Part shown: positions 35,558-41,750 of the stretch, piece by piece
How the letters are laid out: each line of letters opens with the position of its first letter
Position numbering within the stretch: the first letter of the stretch is position 1
Assembly (NCBI GenBank): GCA_044433115.1
Contig: JAWXTY010000019.1
Span: forward strand, 1-41,750
DNA: 41,750 nt
DNA from: CAKUIA01 sp044433115
Lineage (GTDB): Bacteria; Verrucomicrobiota; Verrucomicrobiia; Opitutales; Intestinicryptomonadaceae
Direction of reading: 5' to 3'
Notes under the pieces: generated by a model
Database searches by the model: none
What the model saw: only the letters and a program-made list of their open reading frames with translations
What the model was told of the DNA's origin: nothing
Position numbers and translations under genes: made by a program

Positions 35558-35822
35558 GAGGCGTGAAGAATTTGTTAACACCCTCTCTGTTGTAACAGAA
35601 TTGAGAAATTGTTCAAAAAAAGGGGCGATATTCCAAAAAATCCCTAAAATAGACACGTTGTGAAAAATGACTAAAAATGGCAATTTTATGCCTTTTTAGT
35701 CATTTTTTTGTGCTAAGACCTCTGTCTAAATTTTGAGCTTTTATATATCTCTAAATGCTGTATTTTGCTTGGTTTATAGTTGCTTTATAGTTGCTTATAT
35801 CTAAAATTTAGACACTTTTTGT
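35558..35822 (+). repeat. Structured interspersed repeat, copy 1
   Basis: About 265 bases repeated at 41165-41417 with roughly 85 percent identity by eye. A 15-base stem, AAAAATGACTAAAAA (35663-35677) against TTTTTAGTCATTTTT (35693-35707), has an inner GGCA/TGCC and a T tail. A second 12-base stem pairs TGTCTAAATTTT (35723-35734) with AAAATTTAGACA (35803-35814). It has no coding potential and lies between hisG and the orphan secreted gene. It could be a ncRNA, leader or mobile element. Confidence 0.8.
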
Positions 35823-35893
35823 ATCTTAAAGAGATTTTATCTTTAGGCTCTTATATTATAAAGCTTGAAAAATTTATCTGCATAGGCGATAAT

Positions 35894-37141
35894 ATGTATA
35901 TGTTTAAGAAGATTTTAGTTTGCTTTGCTTTTGTGATTTGCTCAACTTTGTGGGGAGATGAGAGCATTGCGACGAAAGCGGAGCTTGAAGCTTTTGAGGA
36001 GCTTGCATTGACAGACGCAAACAGAGCCTTGGAGTTATCTATGTATTATCAAGGCTGGAGTAAAGACGAGTGCTTTTATGTCTTTGACAACCCAAAATCC
36101 GACTCGCCTATCACTCGTGATTATGTAAAAGATTCCGAACTTAGCCGACAACTAAAAATGCGAGATTTCGACAAAGCCCTCCATTTTGCCGAAATTGCTT
36201 TTGAAATTCTTCCTGTAGATGAAAAGCTCAAAGGCATTAAAAAAAAGACAGATTTGAATTTAATGAAGCTATATATACTTCGTGGAGAAGATTTTGCCGA
36301 AGAAACTTTTAATTTTTTTGTAGAAAAAGTAGCCTCGCATAATTTTGAAAAAGAGGGAAAGCTTTATGGCACTGATTTATACAGAAAATTCGATGGACCA
36401 CCAAGCTGGGCTTTTAAATATAAAGAACTACACGTATATTTTTACGCTAAAGGCTTTGGAGTAAAGCAAGATATGGCTTTTGCAAAAGACCTCTTGCACC
36501 AAGTAACAGGAAACGAAAATTGGCGAGCCTTTTACCTTCCTAAGTATTACATAAAAGACCTTGAATTTATGGAATTTTTAATGGAAGAAAGCGAAGGCAA
36601 TATTAGAAGAAATTATTATTTACATTTAATATACGCTGGCAGATTTAACGAAGAAGAAAAAGATGAAGCTCGTTCTGATAAATATTTCGACTTATATGAA
36701 GAAGCTGTAAATAACATTACGGATAGTCAAATTAAGCGCATAGAAGAAAGCCTTGAAAAGAATAAACAGGCAGATAATTTCTGGTTTTTATCCTTTAATT
36801 ATGCTGAGAAATATTTATCGAGAATAGTTATCTATGATAAATGTTTAATAATTTATAATCCTTATTATAACATAGAGTTTCTAATAAAATATATAAACAA
36901 GACCGACAATACTGCATATAAAAAACATCTTTTGATAGCTTTTCGTTTGCTTAACGCTGAAAGCGTAGTTGATGCTAAAAAATATTTAAACAAGGCTCTA
37001 GAAAGTGACAACATAAGTTATGCAGAAAAAAATATGCTAAAAGAAGAGTTTTACAAGCAGTACGAAAGAAGGAAAAATACTTTTTATTCAATAAAAGACT
37101 ATGGCTTTGATATGCTAAATCATGATTACGATAGTTTCTAA
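35894..37141 (+). CDS. Secreted helical-repeat protein of unknown function
   Basis: 415 residues from ATG 35894, preceded by TAGGCGA as a ribosome site; a longer in-frame reading exists upstream but adds a non-signal stretch overlapping the repeat. A signal peptide covers about 1-22 (ends STLWG). The rest is mainly charged and helical. YAKGFGVKQDMAFAKDLL fits a Sel1-like repeat, and several segments look TPR-like. No catalytic motif is seen. Codon use is more AT-rich than the dcw genes, and it sits among repeats. Confidence 0.7.
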   Translation: MYMFKKILVCFAFVICSTLWGDESIATKAELEAFEELALTDANRALELSMYYQGWSKDECFYVFDNPKSDSPITRDYVKDSELSRQLKMRDFDKALHFAEIAFEILPVDEKLKGIKKKTDLNLMKLYILRGEDFAEETFNFFVEKVASHNFEKEGKLYGTDLYRKFDGPPSWAFKYKELHVYFYAKGFGVKQDMAFAKDLLHQVTGNENWRAFYLPKYYIKDLEFMEFLMEESEGNIRRNYYLHLIYAGRFNEEEKDEARSDKYFDLYEEAVNNITDSQIKRIEESLEKNKQADNFWFLSFNYAEKYLSRIVIYDKCLIIYNPYYNIEFLIKYINKTDNTAYKKHLLIAFRLLNAESVVDAKKYLNKALESDNISYAEKNMLKEEFYKQYERRKNTFYSIKDYGFDMLNHDYDSF

Positions 37142-37170
37142 AAAAAGAGAACCTCATTAGAGAGGTTCTC
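37141..37170 (-). terminator. Intrinsic terminator
   Basis: GAGAACCTC (37147-37155) and GAGGTTCTC (37162-37170) form a perfect 9-base stem. The minus-strand side has TTTTTT after it, so it serves the fragment at 37200-38060; on the plus strand it lies just after the secreted-protein stop and may serve both. Confidence 0.85.
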
Positions 37171-37199
37171 GGTAATTATCTATAAAGCAGATCGATAGC

Positions 37200-38060
37200 T
37201 TATCTTTTTGCCTTTATTCTTAGAGAAGCTAAAGTTGTATAGTTTTCACATTCAATGGATACACTGGTCTCGTTTATGGCACAAGCCTGATTATCTGCTT
37301 GAATATTACCATTGTCGTCATATTTGCCGCTTTTTGCATGAGAAATCAACGAATGAGCAGCACTCTTATTATTGGAGTCGTTTAGATTTGATGCATCACC
37401 ATTTGGGTTTTTAACATATGGCGATGATGTGTCGTAATTATCGCTAACACGTCCTTCAAGGGAGTAGAAGTTTAGAGTTACTTCGGCTTCGTTTATAGAT
37501 ATATTTTCATCGTTGCAGGCCAAGGCAGCGACTCTTTCTGCAATTATTGTGCCATCTTTGTCAGATTTCATATCGTAGAAAACTAAGACGTTTTCTGTCT
37601 GTGTTTTGCCATCTTTATCTGTATATTTATATTCTGCTTCGATTGCTATGGTATAATCTTTATTAGGCTCAAAGCCATCAAAACGAACTGTAGTATTTGC
37701 ATACAGACCCTTTTCCTTTTTTTCTCCATTTTCATATTCTCGATTTACCAAAATGGCTTCACTTGGGTCTTTTGTATAAGGTTTATCTTTGATGAACTCT
37801 TTTTTATTTTCTGCTTCTTCTCTACCTGCATTTTGCTCTGCAGATTTGTCTGCACTTGTAAAAGAAACCCTTGTTGCCCCAGCTTCTTCATTGACCTTAT
37901 AAGTGACTGTACTCTTATTTTCGGAGTCAGAACTTATCGCCTTAGGCTCGCTATAAGAGTATCCTTTGTTGCTTATATTTTGAGCTTTTGTCTCCTCTTT
38001 CGAATCTGTATTCTTTTTTGACTCTTCAGTTTCCTTGCTTTCTTCTTTTCCTGTCGCCTT
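37200..38060 (-). pseudogene. 5'-truncated surface-protein fragment
   Basis: An open frame of 286 codons with no ATG or GTG; the only usual start is a TTG at 37751. Upstream reading (38060-37754) is clearly coding-like: Glu/Lys/Ser-rich (KEESKETEESKKNTDSKEE), then structured sequence. It stops at a TAA made by element C. Two beta-rich modules are visible; TTVRFDGFEPNKDYTIAIEA followed by NVLVFYDM and EVTLNFYSLEG recalls the VaFE/Ig-like repeats of surface-anchored proteins (weak, by pattern). It has its own terminator. The best reading is a 3' remnant of a longer secreted protein cut by the element. Confidence 0.65.
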
Positions 38061-38305
38061 TTAAAAATTTGCAATTAATTATTTTTTAGATTATTTTTAG
38101 CGTAATTTTTTTATTTTTCAAGGAGGATAATTGAACTCGCATCTGCGATGTCTCGCCCCGTTGGGGTAAATGCTTTGCATTTATTCTACCCCTTGGGTGT
38201 TGCGTTATCTGACGTAAAAATAAGGAAATTTAAGCAGAAATAGGCAAAAAAGAATAATTGTCCTTTATTTTCTTGAAATTTAAAAACAAATTTTCAGAAG
38301 GCGAC
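38053..38305. mobile_element. Miniature inverted-repeat element, copy C
   Basis: 253 bases with the best terminal repeats: GTCGCCTTTTAAAAATTTG (38053-38071) and CAAATTTTCAGAAGGCGAC (38287-38305), 17 of 19 matching. The interior matches copy A with an extra roughly 75-base insert holding a nested hairpin (38163-38192, GGGGTA/TACCCC with AAATGC/GCATTT inside). It forms the 5' edge of the truncated surface-protein fragment. No obvious target duplication. Confidence 0.8.
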
Positions 38306-38314
38306 TATATCAAT

Positions 38315-38500
38315 TTAAAAAATTGCATTTTTTGCAATATCTGATTTTCGCCTCAACTCTTCAGATACTTTTTCTAAGTCTAAATAAGCCGACTTAAAAA
38401 CCTTATCCAAGACTAAAACGTGGTCTAATTTTGTGTATTGAATAATTTCGTATTCAACTGAGTTAAAAGTAGATGTTTTTATTTTTCTAAAACTTTTCAT
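38315..38500 (-). CDS. Small hypothetical protein or gene remnant
   Basis: 61 residues from ATG 38500 (MKSFRKIKTSTFN...), ending KNAIF. YEIIQYTKLDHVLVLDKVF is a plausible beta-hairpin and EKVSEELRRKS a helix. The open frame extends upstream without ATG to about 38610, so it could be the 3' remnant of a larger gene. No family recognised. Confidence 0.35.
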   Translation of the reverse strand: MKSFRKIKTSTFNSVEYEIIQYTKLDHVLVLDKVFKSAYLDLEKVSEELRRKSDIAKNAIF

Positions 38501-38515
38501 CTCATCATCATACAA

Positions 38516-38866
38516 AAAACTAAATGAATCGTCAAAACACCATTTGAACTGTTGGAATAAATTGCATCGTTTGAACTGTTGGAGGTTTTTTTCGTCGAAT
38601 TTCGTTGAATTTTATCAGATTTAACAAAAAATTATATAAAACCCCCTCTTCTTGCCTTAAAATATTCCAAAATCCCTTAGTAAAAACCATCAAAAGTCGC
38701 AAAAACGCAAAAATTTTTTTAATTTTTTAATTACAGCGAAAAAATCCCATAAGTGCGTTAAACTTTACAACTTAAGTTTTCTTTTCCTAAAAACACGATG
38801 ACAAAAAAGCTCAAAATCTTTAGGGTCTAAGATTGCGTTTTAGGCAAGGCTTAGTGTATTTTTTTT
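38516..38866. other. Intergenic region with a short direct repeat
   Basis: AT-rich and without a convincing gene. TTTGAACTGTTGGA occurs twice, at 38543-38556 and 38570-38583, a 27-base period that could be a protein-binding site. The rest, to 38866, holds nothing I can interpret. Confidence 0.5.
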
Positions 38867-38984
38867 GGGGCGTGAGATTAGGTTTTAGACGAGTATTTGG
38901 GAATTTTTGAGAGTTGATGTTATATTAATACCTAAGAGTCTCAAAAATTTTCAAAACGGAGTATAAGACCTAATATCACGCCCC
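38867..38984. repeat. 118-bp near-palindrome
   Basis: GGGGCGTGAGATTAGG (from 38867) is inverted as CCTAATATCACGCCCC (to 38984), and further in GGGAATTTTTGAGAG pairs with CTCTCAAAAATTTTC. The whole segment can fold into one long hairpin. It starts with the same GGGGCGTGA as the structured repeat at 41165. It lies downstream of the GH97 gene on the minus strand. Confidence 0.7.
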
Positions 38985-39010
38985 AAATGGGTCGAAGCGT
39001 ATTATATACG

Positions 39011-39062
39011 TGAGAGTCTCGGCAAAAGCCCGAAACGCAGCATAAAACGTAATATCACGCCT
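39011..39062. repeat. Decayed half copy of the adjacent palindrome
   Basis: GAGAGTCTCGGC... to TAATATCACGCC parallels the right arm at 38935-38984 (AAGAGTCTCAAA ... TAATATCACGCC). It abuts the GH97 stop, and its CGGC/GCCCG core may help 3'-end formation. Confidence 0.5.
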
Positions 39063-39066
39063 TAAA

Positions 39067-41025
39067 CTAACGGATCCAGAGGCAGTGTCCACTGTTCTCT
39101 GTGATTACTGCTTTAATTACGTCGCCTTTTTTGACTTTGATTTTTTTGATTTCGTAAGCTTCTGGGTTGCTTATGCAATTGGTGTCTGGGGCGTCTTGAT
39201 AGATGGTTGCATCGTATTCTTTGCCAGCTTTTAGGAAGTCTAAAGTGATGTCGAGAGTTCTTGCTTTTACAGAAGATGAGCCAATGAAGTACTCATCGCC
39301 TTTGCGACGCATCATAGTTAGATATTCAGGGATTTTAGAGAATAATACTTTAGACTCGTCCCACTTGCCAGTAGGTAAGTTTTTGATAAATTCGAATAAG
39401 TCTATCTTAGCTTCATAAGCGTCTGGAGCGTCTGGTATACACAAGAAGCCAGTGTTGATAATCAAGCATCTCGCACATTCGTTTACAGAAGTAGTTATGT
39501 AAGAGTTAGCAATTTTAACCATTTTTTCTCTTTTGCCTACTTCATTTAAGTCCTTTATAGCAAAGTTACCATTGTTCATATCTAAAGGTCCTTGAAGAGA
39601 ATTTACTAAGGCTTGCTTTAGAAAAGTTTCTTGAGTGAAAGCTCGGCGACCATCTTGTTGAGCGTGGCAGAACTCTCTAGTGATAGCATTAGGGTATGTT
39701 CTAGTACCACCTGCGAAAGGAACAGGGCCGTCGTGGAAGTTTACTAAGAGTTTATTTTTAGCAGCTTCTTTTATGGCAAAGTTAGAAAAGCCAACTTTTC
39801 TGCCCATAAATCCATATTTAGCGCCAACTGTGCCTAAATCGCCGAAATACTTAAATAAAGCTTCGTCGCCATAGAAACCTTTGCGCCTGTCGTAATAGAT
39901 AAATATGTCTACGCCTTTGTCTTTTGCGTATTTTAAAACTACGTCTAATTCGAATTTTTCAGCTAGAGTGAATTTGCCAGTTGTAACTTTAGTATACCAC
40001 AAGTCGTCGATAAGAACTGCGTCAATACCTTCTTTTTTAGCGAAGTCTATTAGTCTAAAATAAGAAGCGTTGTCTACTCTATATACAAAGCCATCAGGTG
40101 CAGTATGCCCCAAGACACGCCAGTCCCACAAGCATTTGCGAGGTTTAACCCAAGAGGCATCTTCGAGTTGGCACTCAGTTGCAAGGTTTAGAGTTACATT
40201 ATTTACAGATAAGTCGCCAACTTGGTCGGCAACTAAAATAACTCGCCAAGCAGTCTTTAAAGTATCTCCATCTTCAAATTCTTCAACTACTTTATTTTTA
40301 GCTACAATCATTTCTTTTTCAACATCATAGCTTGTTCCAATTACACCAAAACCTACAGTAGCGAGCAAATCACTTTCAATTAAGCCCAAGAACTTGCCAT
40401 TTTTGGGATCTGCTACGATAGGTATAGATATAACGCTTTTAACAGGAGCTGTAGCCTTAGCAGTTGTAGCATTATCATTTTTTGCATTTTTCTTTGAAAC
40501 TCTTGGCTTTGTATTTTTCAAAGATGTCATTTTAACAAGACCTTTAGAACCAGCTTCGCCAGTTGGATAATATATATCGCTGGCTTTATCTATAGCATAT
40601 TCTACATTAAAAGATAGGCTTTCTGAAGTTTTGTAATTATCTAATTCATATCTAAAGCCCAAGCCATCGTCGAATAGACGCATAACAAGCCTCGCTTTTC
40701 TACCTTCTATATCTAAATCAAAAATGCTCTCGTTATGATTATCTCTAATTTCGCTAAATTGCCCCCAAGTAGGCTTCCAAGTTTGGTCTACAGTAGAAGT
40801 TTTTTCAGCTAATACCTTAGTTTTTTTGTTGTCGAATATAGAGATTGCAGACTTGTTAACTAAAGTAACATCGCCATCTGCAAGAGTGTAGCTTAAAGAG
40901 CCATCGTCATCACTTAGAAGAACTTTCAAGTTCTTGCTTGGCGAATTTAAAGTATAAGTCGCTGAAAATGCAACTACCGAAAGCCCCAAAAAAGATAATC
41001 CCGTTAATAATATTTTTTTATACAT
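39067..41025 (-). CDS. Secreted GH97 glycoside hydrolase
   Basis: 652 residues. A signal peptide covers about 1-21 (AFSA). The N-terminal GH97 beta-sandwich covers about 22-290 (VMRLFDDGLGFRYEL is typical), then the TIM barrel starting SWVKPRKCLWDW (291-302), and a C-terminal beta domain (about 560-652). In LVNFHDGPVPFAGGTRTYPN, D432 occupies the position of the nucleophilic Asp of retaining GH97 alpha-galactosidases, where inverting alpha-glucosidases have Gly; E451 follows in TREF. Retaining alpha-galactosidase-like activity is therefore likely. Odd points: a Lys/Ala/Thr-rich insert at about 173-197, and REFCHAQQDG where most members have REGVxGxE. Confidence 0.88.
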   Translation of the reverse strand: MYKKILLTGLSFLGLSVVAFSATYTLNSPSKNLKVLLSDDDGSLSYTLADGDVTLVNKSAISIFDNKKTKVLAEKTSTVDQTWKPTWGQFSEIRDNHNESIFDLDIEGRKARLVMRLFDDGLGFRYELDNYKTSESLSFNVEYAIDKASDIYYPTGEAGSKGLVKMTSLKNTKPRVSKKNAKNDNATTAKATAPVKSVISIPIVADPKNGKFLGLIESDLLATVGFGVIGTSYDVEKEMIVAKNKVVEEFEDGDTLKTAWRVILVADQVGDLSVNNVTLNLATECQLEDASWVKPRKCLWDWRVLGHTAPDGFVYRVDNASYFRLIDFAKKEGIDAVLIDDLWYTKVTTGKFTLAEKFELDVVLKYAKDKGVDIFIYYDRRKGFYGDEALFKYFGDLGTVGAKYGFMGRKVGFSNFAIKEAAKNKLLVNFHDGPVPFAGGTRTYPNAITREFCHAQQDGRRAFTQETFLKQALVNSLQGPLDMNNGNFAIKDLNEVGKREKMVKIANSYITTSVNECARCLIINTGFLCIPDAPDAYEAKIDLFEFIKNLPTGKWDESKVLFSKIPEYLTMMRRKGDEYFIGSSSVKARTLDITLDFLKAGKEYDATIYQDAPDTNCISNPEAYEIKKIKVKKGDVIKAVITENSGHCLWIR

Positions 41026-41164
41026 AATTTATTTCCATAGTACTTGTTGAAATGAAACCCATAAACGAATGAATTTATATTTACCTTTAATTTTCTCGAT
41101 TTTCTCAATTTTTGTCAAGACGCAATAAATATACAAAATTAAGATAATAATATACATTTTTATT

Positions 41165-41417
41165 GGGGCGTGAAGAATTTGTTAACACCCTCTCAGATGT
41201 GACGGAGTTGAGAAATTGTTCAAAAAAGGGGCGATATTCCAAAAAATCCCTAATATAGACGCGTTGTGAAAAATGACTAAAAATGGCAATTTTGAGCCTT
41301 TTTAGTCATTTTTTTGTGCTAACACCTTTGTCTAAATTTTGAAGTTTAGATTGTCTCTAAATACTGTATTTTACAGGGTTTAGAGCTGCTTATATGTAAA
41401 ATTTAGACACTTTTTGT
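41165..41417 (+). repeat. Structured interspersed repeat, copy 2
   Basis: The second copy of the repeat at 35558, same orientation. Both stems are kept: AAAAATGACTAAAAA with TTTTTAGTCATTTTT near 41274-41318, and TGTCTAAATTTT (41329-41340) with AAAATTTAGACA (41398-41409). Differences fall mostly in loops and in a shortened segment near 41375-41395. The region 41026-41164, between this copy and the GH97 start, is AT-rich with a TTGACA on the minus strand near 41115. Confidence 0.8.
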
Positions 41418-41561
41418 TTATTGAGAAAGTATTGTAGTTAATGCTCTTGTTTTGGGGGAGTTTAAGGGGATAGATATTTTGTTAAGCCTCTCGCTGAATT
41501 TATCGAAAGGAAGAATTTTGCATAGCAAAATCTGAACGCTGAAACAGAGATAGTTATAAGA

Positions 41562-41681
41562 ATGCTTAGCGTGGCGGGCGTAGGTTATAGTTTAAGCTTG
41601 GGCTTTGACTCTTTTGTTTTTATAGCAATATTGCTAATTGGTGTTAGTGGCATTGTCTATAAGTCTTTTAGGCGGTTCTGA
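41562..41681 (+). CDS. Possible 39-residue membrane peptide
   Basis: ATG 41562 opens a frame coding a single hydrophobic segment (SFVFIAILLIGVSGIVYKSF) with a basic end RRF. The stop codon lies inside the left arm of element D. No ribosome site is obvious and the region 41418-41561 before it is otherwise empty (one ATTTTGC/GCAAAAT hairpin near 41516). It could be a small membrane protein or toxin-like peptide, or chance. Confidence 0.25.
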   Translation: MLSVAGVGYSLSLGFDSFVFIAILLIGVSGIVYKSFRRF

Positions 41682-41726
41682 AAATTTGTAATTGATTCAT
41701 TTCAAAAGCAATTTTTAGGACTGCCT
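41670..41726. mobile_element. Miniature inverted-repeat element, copy D
   Basis: 57 bases, the smallest copy. AGGCGGTTCTGAAAATTTG (41670-41688) is inverted as CAATTTTTAGGACTGCCT (41709-41726), then TTTTTT follows. Almost nothing remains between the arms, so it could fold as one hairpin and act as a terminator. Confidence 0.65.
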
Positions 41727-41750
41727 TTTTTTGTATCTTGTTATATCTGT

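Noticed and set aside
35522..35560. TTGACT ... TATAAA promoter for hisG
   Set aside because: The spacer is only 14 bases, too short for a confident call.

Overview
The window is AT-rich and gene-dense. It carries a complete-looking division and cell wall (dcw) cluster of the Verrucomicrobiota type: mraZ, rsmH, ftsL, ftsI, murE, murF, mraY, murD, a LysM protein, ftsW, murG, murC, ddl, ftsQ, ftsA and an ftsZ-position gene. It also has tandem secreted sulfatases, a secreted GH97 glycosidase and a DUF481 outer-membrane protein. Together these suggest a host- or gut-associated member of the PVC superphylum, most likely Verrucomicrobiota (Opitutales-like). That assignment is inferred from gene order and content; there is no rRNA here to confirm it, and I saw no tRNA, rRNA or CRISPR array.

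Layout. 1-339: short tandem repeats and a terminator. 340-3492: two paralogous secreted sulfatases on the minus strand. 3493-3732: divergent promoter region with a period-10 TGGRG array that fits a MraZ operator. 3733-21184: the dcw operon on the plus strand, tightly packed with many ATGA/TAATG overlaps. 21199-22852: a Dabb-fold protein and the CCA-adding enzyme. 22849-27062 (minus): an operon of lrp-like regulator, aminotransferase, der and fmt; an mnmM/ytqB-like methyltransferase lies upstream at 27141-27719. 27853-29712: two small secreted proteins, a VTT/DedA-like membrane protein and a small hypothetical protein. 29713 to the end is accessory in character: a secreted hydrolase-like protein, a HigBA-type toxin-antitoxin pair whose toxin has an in-frame stop, DUF481, an AmpG-like transporter, hisG, an orphan secreted protein, a 5'-truncated surface-protein fragment and GH97, with at least three families of interspersed repeats between them.

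The most striking observation is the gene in the ftsZ position (20438-21184). It keeps the N-terminal phosphate-loop core (VGVGKGG) and a near-canonical FtsZ C-terminal peptide (DLDVPTYLRK). The tubulin/FtsZ signature loop GGGTGTG has become FGDDNSAH, the T3 glycine loop is gone, and the whole T7-bearing C-terminal GTPase subdomain is missing (248 residues against about 330-400 in normal FtsZ). FtsA, FtsI, FtsW, FtsQ, FtsL and most Mur enzymes next to it look intact. It therefore looks like a retained pseudo-GTPase FtsZ, in a superphylum where some lineages (Chlamydiae, Planctomycetes) have lost FtsZ altogether.

The other unusual content is in the repeats. One is a family of four miniature inverted-repeat elements whose outermost bases differ between copies but match within each copy. 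Another is a pair of about 255-265 bp structured direct repeats with conserved long-range and local stems. A third is a 118 bp near-palindrome followed by a decayed half copy.
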